Positions 42,230 through 50,191 of a DNA stretch of 50,191 nucleotides are shown here, in pieces. The DNA comes from an uncultured Rhodospirillales bacterium (GTDB lineage: Bacteria; Pseudomonadota; Alphaproteobacteria; CACIAM-22H2). The position numbers and the translations under genes are program-made. How positions within the stretch are numbered: position 1 is the stretch's first letter; every line of letters starts with the position of its first letter. Where the stretch lies: assembly GCA_937926175.1 (NCBI GenBank), contig CALANV010000048.1, positions 1 to 50,191 of the forward strand, given 5' to 3'. The notes under the pieces are model-generated. The model was given only the letters and a program-made list of their open reading frames with translations, was not told the origin of the DNA and ran no database searches.

Positions 42230-43111
42230 TCAGCTGAACAGCCGGTCGATCTCGGATTGGTTGCTGAGGGTACCGTTGGGCTTGGGACCGGCCGCACCGT
42301 TCGGCGGCGGCATCACGTTGGCGGCATCTCCCGGCGCGGCGGCGCCATCGGAGTCGGTGTTCCCGTCCCGCAGGCTTCCGGTGTCCAGTCCAATGCCGGC
42401 CAGCAGGGCGTCGATCTCTTCCTGGGAACGCCCCTCACCGGGGCGTGCCGGCCCGTTCAGGAGATGCGCATCGGGCCGCGGATCCGTCGGAAGGACCACG
42501 GACGTCGGCGTGATGCTATCGGCGCCCCAGATCTCGACCATGGCATGGACCCGCTGTTCCAGGTACCGCAGCGTGTTGACGACTTTCGTGATCCGCTGAC
42601 CGGTCAGATCCTGGAACGAGCATTCGGTCAGGATGTCCGTCGCCTGTTCCGACAGTTGGGCGGCGAGCGCTGCATGTTCCGGCGGCAGCTGGGCCGCGAT
42701 CTCCAGAATCCGCTCGGCCGCGTTCAGGATGTTCGATGTCGCCTGTTCGGTGTGAGACACGATCGCATCGAGTTCACCGGTCGCGAGCATGATCCGGCTA
42801 TTGGCATTGCCGTCGCCCGTCTTCATCTGCATCGCGGCGATCTCGTTCCGCGTGCGCTGAATGCACGCGGACATCTCCTGCAGCTCACGCCGCAATACGG
42901 AGATCTGTGCCTGCTCCGCGGCATCAGAGATCTTGCGCTCGGTCCATTCCTTGAGCTCGCGCGTAAGCTCGACGACCGCGTTGTAGGCGACCAGCCGGTT
43001 CTGTTCCGCGTAGGCACGCAGAAAGGCGCGCCCCCGCACCGTCGACTCGAGCGCAGCCTGGATCTCGGCGAACTCGGCATCAGTCAACGAAAACTGCTGC
43101 TGCGTGCTCAT
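42230..43111 (-). CDS. cheZ: Chemotaxis phosphatase CheZ
   Basis: The 293-residue protein dephosphorylates CheY-P. The helical body contains CSFQDLTGQRI with D168 and Q172, matching the catalytic Asp and Gln of CheZ. Two acidic/hydrophobic peptides resembling the CheY-binding C-terminal helix occur: SQEEIDALLAGIGL (229-242) and, at the very C-terminus, NQSEIDRLFS (284-293), joined by a Gly/Pro/Asn-rich linker. Start at 43111 overlaps the cheY stop by 4 bp. No other che or flagellar genes are in the window. Confidence 0.92.
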   Translation of the reverse strand: MSTQQQFSLTDAEFAEIQAALESTVRGRAFLRAYAEQNRLVAYNAVVELTRELKEWTERKISDAAEQAQISVLRRELQEMSACIQRTRNEIAAMQMKTGDGNANSRIMLATGELDAIVSHTEQATSNILNAAERILEIAAQLPPEHAALAAQLSEQATDILTECSFQDLTGQRITKVVNTLRYLEQRVHAMVEIWGADSITPTSVVLPTDPRPDAHLLNGPARPGEGRSQEEIDALLAGIGLDTGSLRDGNTDSDGAAAPGDAANVMPPPNGAAGPKPNGTLSNQSEIDRLFS

Positions 43112-43494
43112 TGGAGTGGCCCGACCACGGATTCGATCTTGGACTTGAGCGTCGCCGCATTGAACGGCTTGACGATGTAATTGTTGACCCCCGCCTCCTT
43201 GGCCACGAGCACGTTTTCCGTCTTGCTTTCTGCTGTGACCATGATGAACGGAATGCTTTTCAGGTGCTGATCCGACCGGCACTCCTTGAGAAGCTGCAGG
43301 CCGGACATCGGCTCCATGTTCCAGTCGGAAATCACGAGGTCGAATTTCGACGACTGCAGCTTGTGCAGCGCACCTACGCCGTCATTGGCCTCCTCGACAT
43401 TCTTGATGCCGAGTTGTTCCAGCAAACTCTTGAGAATTCGCCGCATCGTCGCATAGTCGTCGACGATCAATACGCGCAAGTCTTTTGCCGCCAT
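43108..43494 (-). CDS. cheY: Chemotaxis response regulator CheY
   Basis: The 128-residue single receiver domain has D12, D13, D57, T87, Y106 and K109, exactly the E. coli CheY set. Phospho-CheY binds the flagellar switch. GGAAAAGGGG precedes the ATG. It is upstream of, and overlaps, cheZ, so the two are co-expressed. Confidence 0.96.
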   Translation of the reverse strand: MAAKDLRVLIVDDYATMRRILKSLLEQLGIKNVEEANDGVGALHKLQSSKFDLVISDWNMEPMSGLQLLKECRSDQHLKSIPFIMVTAESKTENVLVAKEAGVNNYIVKPFNAATLKSKIESVVGPLQ

Positions 43495-43827
43495 CCCCTT
43501 TTCCGACCTTTCAATACAGCCGCCATGGGAGCCGATTCGGCGCGTATCATGCGCGGACAATGCTTGCCGGTTCGTAAACCGTAAACACGACGCCTGAAGA
43601 TTGATTTTTTCTTTAATTTTATGCATTTGGCGAAGCCGCCTTTCGTAGGTCCGAAAGCGCGCCGGGTAGGTCCGCCCGGTTCGACGGCATGTCGCATCGA
43701 CGACCACATGACGCCGATTGATCCTACAACGGATTATCGCTTCGTTTGCGAGGGCTCCACCGGCATGCAAAAAATGCCGCACCTGCAGCGCTGTAACAGC
43801 CCAGCCCCGACCGAGGTTCACGAGCCG
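43495..43827. other. Divergent region between cheY and mazG
   Basis: The 333-bp region contains an AT-rich patch (TTTTTTCTTTAATTTT) near 43605-43620 and a repeated GTAAAC/GTTTAC element near 43575-43590, likely part of the cheY promoter. In-frame codons upstream of mazG reach back to 43621 but have no MazG similarity. Confidence 0.45.
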
Positions 43828-44637
43828 ATGACAAGTCGACCGTCGCCGATCGAACGCCTGAAGACAATCATGGCGACGCTGCGCGACCCGCAGCGTGGCT
43901 GCCCGTGGGACGTCGAGCAGACGTTCCGGACGATCGCGCCGTACACGATCGAGGAAGCCTACGAGGTTGCCGATGCCATCGAGCGCGACGACATGGCGGC
44001 GCTCAAGGAGGAATTGGGCGATCTTCTGTTTCAGGTGGTGTTTCACGCCCGGATGGGCGAAGAAGCAGGCCTGTTTACGTTCGACGACGTCGCGGATGTC
44101 CTCGCCGACAAGATGGTCCGTCGACACCCGCACGTCTTCGGTACATCCGAGATCAAGACGGCGGCAGCGCAGACCGTGGCCTGGGAAGAGCACAAGGCGA
44201 AAGAGCGCCGGGCAAGCTATGGTGAAGCGGCCAGCGCGCTCGCCGGCGTGCCGGTCAATCTCCCTGCCCTGGCCCGGGCACAGAAAATCCAGAAGCGCGC
44301 TGCCCGCGTCGGATTCGATTGGGGCGACGCGGTGCCGGCCCTGGAAAAAGTCGACGAGGAGGTTCGCGAGCTCCGGGCCGAACTCACCAACCGAACGGCC
44401 GCATCGCCGGAGCGGCTCGAGGAGGAGATCGGCGATCTGCTTTTCGCCGTCGTCAACGTGGCACGGCTGATCGGCGCCGATGCGGAGACGGCGCTGCGGC
44501 GGGCGACCCTCAAGTTCGAGCGCCGTTTTCGACGCGTCGAGGCGCTGCTCGCCCAAAGCGGCAAGACGCCGGAACGGGCCAGCCTGAGCGAAATGGACGC
44601 GCTGTGGGACCGCGCAAAAGCCGAGGAACGGTCCTGA
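43828..44637 (+). CDS. mazG: Nucleoside triphosphate pyrophosphohydrolase MazG
   Basis: The 269-residue protein has two MazG domains. The first contains CPWDVEQTF, YEVADAIE and EELGDLLFQVVFHAR; the second contains EEIGDLLFAVVNVAR; both carry the EExxD-type metal-binding helices. It hydrolyses NTPs to NMP plus PPi for house-cleaning. The start at 43828 is chosen because RPSPIERLKTIMATLRDPQRGCPWD is the usual MazG N-terminus; upstream in-frame sequence is unrelated. Confidence 0.93.
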   Translation: MTSRPSPIERLKTIMATLRDPQRGCPWDVEQTFRTIAPYTIEEAYEVADAIERDDMAALKEELGDLLFQVVFHARMGEEAGLFTFDDVADVLADKMVRRHPHVFGTSEIKTAAAQTVAWEEHKAKERRASYGEAASALAGVPVNLPALARAQKIQKRAARVGFDWGDAVPALEKVDEEVRELRAELTNRTAASPERLEEEIGDLLFAVVNVARLIGADAETALRRATLKFERRFRRVEALLAQSGKTPERASLSEMDALWDRAKAEERS

Positions 44638-44643
44638 CGGTCG

Positions 44644-44663
44644 CGACGTGGGCGGTCACGTCG
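44644..44663. terminator. Hairpin between convergent mazG and M20 genes
   Basis: CGACGTG and CACGTCG form a 7-bp stem around GGCGGT. It begins 7 nt after the mazG stop and contains the stop codon of the convergent gene. No clear T-tract follows, so the call is tentative. Confidence 0.35.
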
Positions 44664-45828
44664 TCTTCGGAAGACTCCGTTCGACGAGCCGCGCCCAGTA
44701 GCTGGCGCCGAGCGGCAGGATCGCGTCGTTGAAGTCGTAGTGCGGGTTGTGCAACGTACAACCGCCTTCGCCGGATCCATTGCCGATGAAGATGTAGGCC
44801 CCTGGCTTCGCCTGCAGCATGAAGGCGAAATCCTCGCCTCCCATGGTCGGCTCATAGTTGGTGTCGACATTGTCGTTGCCGACGACTTCCGCTGCCACCC
44901 GTGCTGCGTGCTGCGCTGCCGCCGCATCGTTGACCAGCGGCGGATAACGCCGCTCGTAGCGTAGAGTCATGGTTGCGCCGAGCGCACGGCACACGCCGTC
45001 GGCAATCCGACGGATCGCTGGTTCGATCGCGGCCTGCACTTCCGGCTTGAACGATCGCGTCGTACCGCGGAGGACGACGTCGTCGGGGATAACGTTCCAG
45101 GTGTCACCACCGTGAACCTGGGTCACACTGATCACCGCCGCGTCGAGCGGGTCCGTGTTCCGGCTCACGACCGTCTGCAGGGCGAGGACGATCTGGGCCG
45201 CCGCGACGACCGGATCGATGCCAAGATGCGGCATGGCGCCATGGGTGCCCTTGCCCCGGATGGCGATTTCGAAGACGTCGTAGGCCGCCATCATCGGCCC
45301 CGGCCTGATGCCAAACTTCCCGACGGCCAGGCCGGGCTTGTTGTGCATGCCGTAGACGGCCTCGACGGGAAACTTCTCGAACAGCCCCTGCTCCACCATC
45401 ACCCGGCCGCCGCCCTCGTTCTCCTCGGCCGGTTGGAAAATGAAATGGACCACCCCGTCGAAGTTGCGCGTTTCCGCGAGATACTTGGCCGCGCCGAGCA
45501 ACATGGCGGTATGGCCGTCATGACCACATGCGTGCATTTTGCCGCGATGGCGCGACGCGTGCGCGAAGGTGTTCTTTTCCTCCAGATCGAGCGCATCCAT
45601 ATCGGCCCGAAGGCCGATCGCGCGGGTCCCCTTGCCGGCGCGCAGCGTCCCGACGACGCCAGTGCCGGCAAGCCCCCTGTGAACCTCGATGCCGAATTCC
45701 TCGAGTCGCCTGGCGACGAAATCGGCGGTGCGATGCTCCTGAAATGCCGTCTCGGGATGCGCGTGGAGATCGCGCCGCCACGCGGTCATTTCGTCGTGGA
45801 ACTCGGCGATGCGATTGATGACAGGCAC
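44656..45828 (-). CDS. M20 family amidohydrolase (hippurate hydrolase/N-acyl amino acid amidase-like)
   Basis: The 390-residue metallopeptidase-like enzyme has WRRDLHAHPE (17-26), the metal motif MHACGHDGHTAML with C101, H103 and H106, EENEGGG with the catalytic E135/E136, and GGEDFAFM and LHNPHYDFND near the end. It cleaves N-acyl amino acids. The GTG at 45828 gives the normal length and N-terminus. It starts 5 nt after the upstream dehydrogenase stop, so the two form an operon. Confidence 0.92.
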   Translation of the reverse strand: MPVINRIAEFHDEMTAWRRDLHAHPETAFQEHRTADFVARRLEEFGIEVHRGLAGTGVVGTLRAGKGTRAIGLRADMDALDLEEKNTFAHASRHRGKMHACGHDGHTAMLLGAAKYLAETRNFDGVVHFIFQPAEENEGGGRVMVEQGLFEKFPVEAVYGMHNKPGLAVGKFGIRPGPMMAAYDVFEIAIRGKGTHGAMPHLGIDPVVAAAQIVLALQTVVSRNTDPLDAAVISVTQVHGGDTWNVIPDDVVLRGTTRSFKPEVQAAIEPAIRRIADGVCRALGATMTLRYERRYPPLVNDAAAAQHAARVAAEVVGNDNVDTNYEPTMGGEDFAFMLQAKPGAYIFIGNGSGEGGCTLHNPHYDFNDAILPLGASYWARLVERSLPKTT

Positions 45829-45833
45829 GGTCG

Positions 45834-46703
45834 TCAGTCGTTGGCGAGAAGGTGGATGAGGCTCGACGTGTCCCAACGGCCGCCGCCGCGGGCCTGGACC
45901 TGCGCATAGAACTGATCCACGAGCGCAGTCACCGGGAGACGCGCCTTGTTGCGCTTGGCCTCGTCCAGACAGATGCCCAGATCCTTGCGCATCCAGTCGA
46001 CGGCAAAGCCGAAGTCGAACTTCCCCTCGACCATGGTCTTGCCGCGATTCTCCATCTGCCAGGAACCGGCCGCCCCCTTGGTGATCACCGACAACACCTT
46101 GTCGATGTCGAGCCCCGCCTTGACAGCGAAGTTCATGCCCTCCGCCAGTCCCTGCAGCAATCCGGCAATACAGATCTGGTTCACCATCTTGGTCAGTTGT
46201 CCCGCGCCCGCAGGGCCGATGAGCGTAACCGCCTTGGCATAGACTTTCATTACCGGTTCGGCGCGTGCATAGGTTTCCGCATCGCCCCCGACCATGATGC
46301 CGAGCTGGCCGTTCTCGGCACCTGACTGACCGCCGGACACGGGCGCGTCGAGAAACCCGAGGCCGCGCTTCTTCGCTTCGACCTCGATCTCGCGCGCGAC
46401 GAATGCAGAGGCTGTCGTGTGGTCGATCAGAATCGCGCCCCTTTGCATCCCGGCAAGCGCGCCGCTGTCGCCGTAAACGACCGAACGCAGGTCATCGTCG
46501 TTTCCGACCATCGTGAACACGAACTCGGCCCCCTTCGCCGCCTCCGCCGGCGTCGGTGCCTTGCGGCCCTTGTATTGAGTGGTCCATTTCTCGGCCTTGC
46601 TGCCGGTCCGGTTGTAGACAACCACCTCGTGCCCAGCCTTGGCGAGATGTCCGGCCATCGGAAATCCCATGACGCCGAGACCGATAAAGGCCACTTTTGC
46701 CAT
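45834..46703 (-). CDS. 3-hydroxyisobutyrate dehydrogenase/2-hydroxy-3-oxopropionate reductase-like
   Basis: The 289-residue beta-hydroxyacid dehydrogenase has the NAD-binding GLGVMG (8-13), the substrate-binding DAPVSGG (119-125), the catalytic K172 in GQLTKMVNQ and the C-terminal KDLGICLDEA motif. The ATG at 46703 follows GGGGAAG. Members reduce 3-hydroxyisobutyrate semialdehyde, tartronate semialdehyde or related compounds. Exact substrate is unresolved. Confidence 0.92.
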   Translation of the reverse strand: MAKVAFIGLGVMGFPMAGHLAKAGHEVVVYNRTGSKAEKWTTQYKGRKAPTPAEAAKGAEFVFTMVGNDDDLRSVVYGDSGALAGMQRGAILIDHTTASAFVAREIEVEAKKRGLGFLDAPVSGGQSGAENGQLGIMVGGDAETYARAEPVMKVYAKAVTLIGPAGAGQLTKMVNQICIAGLLQGLAEGMNFAVKAGLDIDKVLSVITKGAAGSWQMENRGKTMVEGKFDFGFAVDWMRKDLGICLDEAKRNKARLPVTALVDQFYAQVQARGGGRWDTSSLIHLLAND

Positions 46704-46861
46704 AGCGCTTCCCCTAGTCCGTATGAGCTTTGTGTCGGCCGCGATCATAGCGACCGCGTACCGGTACGGCAATCCAGCGGAACGCCGATTGACTGTGTTC
46801 ACCCGACTCGCCGAGGATGCCTGCTCGATGGCGTCACCTTCGTCAAGGGAGTCCGGAAGAG

Positions 46862-47626
46862 ATGGCAGCCTATCAACCTCGGATCGTCTTCATCACCGGC
46901 GCGACGGCCGGCTTCGGTGCGGCGCTTGCGCGCCGCTTTGCGGCATCGGGCAGTCGCGTCGTGATTATGGGCCGTCGCCGGGAACGGCTCGATGCGCTCA
47001 GGGCCGAGCTCGGCGAGCTGGTCCATCCGATCGTCCTCGACGTACGTGACCGGAATGCCGTGGCCGCTGCCGTGTCATCGCTGCCACCGGCTTTCGCCGA
47101 GATTGACTGTCTGATCAACAACGCAGGTCTCGCCCTAGGTCTCGAACCGGCGCAGAACGCGCGCCTGGAGGATTGGGAGACGATGATCGACACGAACGTC
47201 AAAGGGCTGGTGTACGTCACCCATGCCGTATTGCCGGGGATGGTCAAGCGTAATCGAGGTCACGTGATCAATCTCGGATCGGTCGCCGGCACCTATCCCT
47301 ATCCCGGTGGCAACGTTTACGGCGCGACAAAGGCGTTCGTGCGCCAGTTCACCCTCAACCTTCGTGCCGACCTGCTCGGGACGGCGGTGCGCGCCACCGT
47401 GATCGAACCCGGCATGGCCGAGACCGAGTTCTCACTCGTACGTTTCGGGGGCGATGCCGAGAAAGCCCGCAAGGTTTACGAAGGCGTCAAGCCGATGACC
47501 GCCGAAGAAATCGCTGACACGATCGTCTGGGTGTCGACGCTGCCGCCGCACCTCAACATCAATCGGATCGAGATGATGCCCGTGCAGCAGGCTTTCTCGC
47601 CGTTCGCCGTGAAGAGGAACGTTTAA
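46862..47626 (+). CDS. YdfG-like short-chain dehydrogenase (3-hydroxy acid dehydrogenase)
   Basis: The 254-residue classical SDR has TGATAGFG (12-19), NNAG (86-89), S140 and the catalytic Y153 and K157 in NVYGATKAF. The tail (RIEMMPVQQAFSPF) is typical of YdfG, an NADP-dependent dehydrogenase of serine and 3-hydroxy acids. GGAAGAG precedes the ATG. It is convergent with the aminotransferase gene and overlaps it by 4 bp. It makes a useful intact reference for the degenerate SDR at 10305. Confidence 0.9.
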   Translation: MAAYQPRIVFITGATAGFGAALARRFAASGSRVVIMGRRRERLDALRAELGELVHPIVLDVRDRNAVAAAVSSLPPAFAEIDCLINNAGLALGLEPAQNARLEDWETMIDTNVKGLVYVTHAVLPGMVKRNRGHVINLGSVAGTYPYPGGNVYGATKAFVRQFTLNLRADLLGTAVRATVIEPGMAETEFSLVRFGGDAEKARKVYEGVKPMTAEEIADTIVWVSTLPPHLNINRIEMMPVQQAFSPFAVKRNV

Positions 47627-48966
47627 CCCGCAAGGCGAACACCTGGCCGTTGTCCGGCGTGGCGCTGAAGGACACGCCTGACCTTGTCGATCATCTCGTC
47701 GATGTGCTTGCGTTCCGCGATGAATGCCGGCGCGAAAATCAGCGTGTCGCCACCCACCCGCGCGAGCATGCCCGTGTTGAACAACTCGCATAACACTTCA
47801 TAGCCGCGCATGCCGGGTTTGTCCGCCGGCGCAATGTCGATGGCGGCCAGCAGGCCATAACCCCGAATATCGGTGATTATCGGAATGTCGCGAAGCGACC
47901 AGACGGCGTCCAGGAAGTACGGGGACAGTTCCGCCGCACGCTCGAACAATCCTTCGCGGCGATAGATGTCGAGCGTGGCGAGACCGGCCGCGCATGCCGC
48001 AGGTATGCCCGAATAGGTATATCCGTGGAACAGTTCGATCGATTTCGGTGCCGCGGCGTCAACGACCGTCTGATAGATCTGTTCACGCATGGCAACGGCG
48101 CCCATCGGGATCACACCGTTGGTAAGCGCCTTCGCCATCGTGATCATGTCGGGTGTAACGCCGAAGCTTTGTGCTGCGAACGGCTTTCCGGTGCGCCCAA
48201 AACCGCAGATAACCTCGTCGAAAATAAGAAGGATACCGTGCCGATCGCAGATTTCTCTCAGGCGTTTCAGATAGCCTTTCGGCGGCACGAGAATGCCGAA
48301 TGAGCCGGCGATCGGCTCGACGATGCAGGCGGCGATCGTGTCGGCGCCGTAAAGATCCACATGGCGCTGCAGATCGTCCGCGAGCTCGGCCCCCTTGTCG
48401 GCCTCCCCGCGAACGAACTTGTTCTCTGGCAGCACCGTGTGGCGGATATGGCTGATGCCCGGCAGCACCGCTCCGAACTGCTCGCGGTTGCGGACCATTC
48501 CCGCAAGCGACAGACCGCCGAAATTGACGCCATGATAGGCGCGCTCACGGCTGACGAAGCGCGTCCGCTGCGGCTGGCCGCGTGCCCGGTGATAGGCCAG
48601 CGCAATCTTCATCGCCGTATCCACCGACTCCGAACCGGAGTTGGTGAAGAACACGTAATTGAGATCGTCGGGCGTAAGTTCGCCGATCCGTCGGGCGAGT
48701 TCGAACGCCTTGTCATGCCCGAACTGGAACGGAGGCGCATAATCGAGCGTGAGCAGCTGCTGGTGGACGGCGTCCGCGATTTCCCGCCGGCCGTGCCCTG
48801 CCGATACGCAATAAAGACCTGAACAACCGTCGATCAACGTCTCGCCGCGATGGTTCTTCAGGTACATCCCCTGCGCCTCGCTGAAGAGGCGCGGCTCGAC
48901 CTTGAAATGCCGGTTCGCCGTGAAAGGCATCCACTGATACTCGAGCGAGTTGGCGCTGGTCTGCAT
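47623..48966 (-). CDS. Class III omega-amino acid aminotransferase
   Basis: The 447-residue PLP enzyme has the N-terminal QWMPFTANR, FFTNSGSESVDTAMK (about 106-120), IFDEVICGFGRTG with the PLP-binding D250, and MAKALTNG with the Schiff-base lysine K279. These point to a beta-alanine:pyruvate/omega-amino acid transaminase. The ATG at 48966 gives the expected start; in-frame codons further upstream lack family similarity. Next to a 3-hydroxy acid dehydrogenase pair it may serve beta-alanine or amine catabolism, which is inference. Confidence 0.92.
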   Translation of the reverse strand: MQTSANSLEYQWMPFTANRHFKVEPRLFSEAQGMYLKNHRGETLIDGCSGLYCVSAGHGRREIADAVHQQLLTLDYAPPFQFGHDKAFELARRIGELTPDDLNYVFFTNSGSESVDTAMKIALAYHRARGQPQRTRFVSRERAYHGVNFGGLSLAGMVRNREQFGAVLPGISHIRHTVLPENKFVRGEADKGAELADDLQRHVDLYGADTIAACIVEPIAGSFGILVPPKGYLKRLREICDRHGILLIFDEVICGFGRTGKPFAAQSFGVTPDMITMAKALTNGVIPMGAVAMREQIYQTVVDAAAPKSIELFHGYTYSGIPAACAAGLATLDIYRREGLFERAAELSPYFLDAVWSLRDIPIITDIRGYGLLAAIDIAPADKPGMRGYEVLCELFNTGMLARVGGDTLIFAPAFIAERKHIDEMIDKVRRVLQRHAGQRPGVRLAG

Positions 48967-49045
48967 GTTAGATTCCGGTCGGTTGGCGATTTGTGGCCCT
49001 CTCTCTCCATCATAGGACCGACAGCGGAGAAAGGACAGATGGCCG

Positions 49046-49873
49046 TCAGGGCGCGAAGAGCGCAGCCCGCAACCAGTGCCAGCTTTGCTCATCGGACGCG
49101 ACCACGAACGGACCGCTGAAAGGCGGATCGGTTGGACGATACGGCGTTCCATCGAGTCGCCGTGCGTACCCCCCGGCCTCGGTGACGATCAATACGCCAG
49201 GCGCGTGGTCCCAAGGATTCAGGCGTTGGTAGAACGCGAAGTGCAGACGTCCTTCGGCAAGATTGACATAGTCCTGCGCCGCGCATCGAAAATTGACGAG
49301 AGCCGCGACACGGTCGGCGCGCGCGCCGATCCGGGCCGCAAGGTCGCGTTCGCCATATCGGAGGTTCGCGACCCCGGCCATGTGCGCAAGGCTTTTCGGT
49401 GCCGCGACCTTGAGGCGCCGTCCCTCGGCATACGCCCCACTACCACTCTCAGCCGTCAACGTGACGCCCCGAATAGGATCGTGAATCCAGGCCATGCGAG
49501 TCTCGCCGTTCACGACAAGGGCGATCATCGTGCCGAACAGTGGAATCCCGGCCGCGAAATTCGCGGTTCCGTCAATCGGGTCGATGAGCCATGCCGGCGT
49601 CGGCTCACGCAGGGCATCGACGAGTCGCGGATTTCCCGCCACAGCCTCTTCGCCAATGACGATCGAGCCCGGCATAAGCGCCGACAGGCGGCTGGTCAGC
49701 ATGCGCTCGGCCTCGAGATCGGCCACGGTCAACAGGTCGTGCGGTCCGGATTTCTCCCGAATGTCGCCATGCGCCAGCCGTTGAAAACGCGGCAGAATCG
49801 CCGTTGTCACGACGTCGCGGATACATCCGCTGACGGCATCGACATCGGGATATCGGCGGATGCCAGAGCTCAT
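49046..49873 (-). CDS. Inositol monophosphatase-family phosphatase
   Basis: The 275-residue enzyme has the three Li+/Mg2+-site motifs: GEEAV (74-78), DPIDGTANF (98-106) and WDHAPG (221-226). Members dephosphorylate inositol phosphates, PAP or histidinol phosphate; the exact substrate cannot be told apart by reading. It lies 79 bp upstream of the aminotransferase gene on the same strand and 212 bp after groL. Confidence 0.9.
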   Translation of the reverse strand: MSSGIRRYPDVDAVSGCIRDVVTTAILPRFQRLAHGDIREKSGPHDLLTVADLEAERMLTSRLSALMPGSIVIGEEAVAGNPRLVDALREPTPAWLIDPIDGTANFAAGIPLFGTMIALVVNGETRMAWIHDPIRGVTLTAESGSGAYAEGRRLKVAAPKSLAHMAGVANLRYGERDLAARIGARADRVAALVNFRCAAQDYVNLAEGRLHFAFYQRLNPWDHAPGVLIVTEAGGYARRLDGTPYRPTDPPFSGPFVVASDEQSWHWLRAALFAP

Positions 49874-50024
49874 GCGGGCCTTCCCTCGCTGAAGGACGTC
49901 AGTCGAGGCCTCGACGGGATTGTCGGGGCAAGCGCATGGACGACCAGTGAGTGAGCCTCAGCACCCGGATCACCGCCTCCCCCCCTGACGCGGACCGAAA
50001 TGCGCTGCATGCCCTCTGACGCGA

Positions 50025-50056
50025 CGACGCCCACCGAATTGCTTCGGTGGGCGTCG
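50025..50056 (-). terminator. Strong hairpin after groL
   Basis: A perfect 14-bp stem (from CGACGCCCACCGAA to its complement) closes on a 4-base loop between the groL stop and the phosphatase gene. There is no long T-run after it. It is the likely 3' end of groESL transcripts. Confidence 0.6.
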
Positions 50057-50085
50057 CACATTCATCTGCGAAGCGGACGGACGGC

Positions 50086-50191
50086 TTAGAAGTCCATTCC
50101 GCCCATGCCACCGCCGGGCATCGGCGACGTCGCGTCCTTCTTCTCGGGCTTCTCGGCGATCATCGCCTCGGTGGTGATGAGGAGACCCGCC
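50086..50191 (-). CDS. groL: Chaperonin GroEL, C-terminal end (truncated by window edge)
   Basis: The last 34 codons read AGLLITTEAMIAEKPEKK and end in a short tail of GGM-type repeats, GGGMGGMDF. This is the hallmark GroEL C-terminus, the flexible tail inside the chaperonin cavity. Only the end is present; the gene extends beyond the right edge. Confidence 0.96.
   Translation of the reverse strand, partial: AGLLITTEAMIAEKPEKKDATSPMPGGGMGGMDF

Noticed and set aside
43495..44556. Minus-strand in-frame extension of cheY over mazG
   Set aside because: The CheY fold starts exactly at 43494 with a strong ribosome-binding site; the extension is antisense to mazG.

Overview
The window is GC-rich chromosomal DNA, most likely from an alphaproteobacterium of the Rhodospirillales type. 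This rests on the housekeeping run lytic transglycosylase - rlpA - dacA - tmk - holB - metG - tatD - MBL hydrolase (33.4-41.9 kb), a stand-alone cheY-cheZ pair, and a groL gene ending in the GGM repeat at the right edge. The genus cannot be fixed by reading alone. I see no tRNA, rRNA, CRISPR array, insertion sequence or phage gene.

About two thirds of the window (1-31.7 kb) is a surface-polysaccharide region. Part 1 (0-11 kb) starts with a truncated UDP-glucuronate decarboxylase-like gene on the minus strand. A long plus-strand operon follows: nucleotide-sugar genes (rfbF, a sugar SDR, an RmlC-like epimerase), an ABC-2 polysaccharide exporter (permease plus Wzt-like ATPase with a C-terminal glycan-binding-type domain), a sugar C-methyltransferase, a GT-B glycosyltransferase, a GH43-like beta-propeller protein, a 2-oxoglutarate oxygenase-like protein and an SDR lacking two catalytic residues. 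Part 2 (11-14 kb, minus) holds a GT2 transferase, a hexapeptide acyltransferase and a DUF4910 metallopeptidase-like protein. Part 3 (14.2-21.5 kb, plus) holds two paralogous parallel beta-helix proteins, one with a Sec signal and one with a type I (RTX) tail, then a WecG/TagA-type transferase, a GT2 transferase and a large MBL-fold protein. Part 4 (21.6-29.0 kb, minus) is an exopolysaccharide assembly operon: polyprenyl-phosphate glycosylphosphotransferase, VanZ-like protein, Wza-type lipoprotein, GumC/Wzz-type protein, an ExeA-like ATPase fused to LysM, and a CpsD-like P-loop protein. Part 5 (29.3-31.7 kb) has three NarL/LuxR-type regulators with no partner kinase, plausible controllers of the polysaccharide genes.

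From 32.5 kb the content is core cell biology: a DUF218 envelope protein, two peptidoglycan lytic enzymes, a DD-carboxypeptidase, and then nucleotide, replication, translation and hydrolase genes in one tightly packed plus-strand operon. After a 350-bp gap come cheZ/cheY (minus) and mazG (plus), followed by a metabolic block (M20 amidohydrolase, 3-hydroxyisobutyrate dehydrogenase-like, YdfG-like SDR, omega-aminotransferase, inositol monophosphatase-like) and the 3' end of groL with a strong hairpin behind it.

The points most worth following are the beta-helix pair that shares a fold and a conserved motif set but uses two export routes, the SDR with F/Q in place of the catalytic Y/K, the ATPase-LysM fusion, the CpsD-like protein lacking the P-loop lysine, and the uncharacterised sugar-tailoring cassette at 6.8-11.0 kb.
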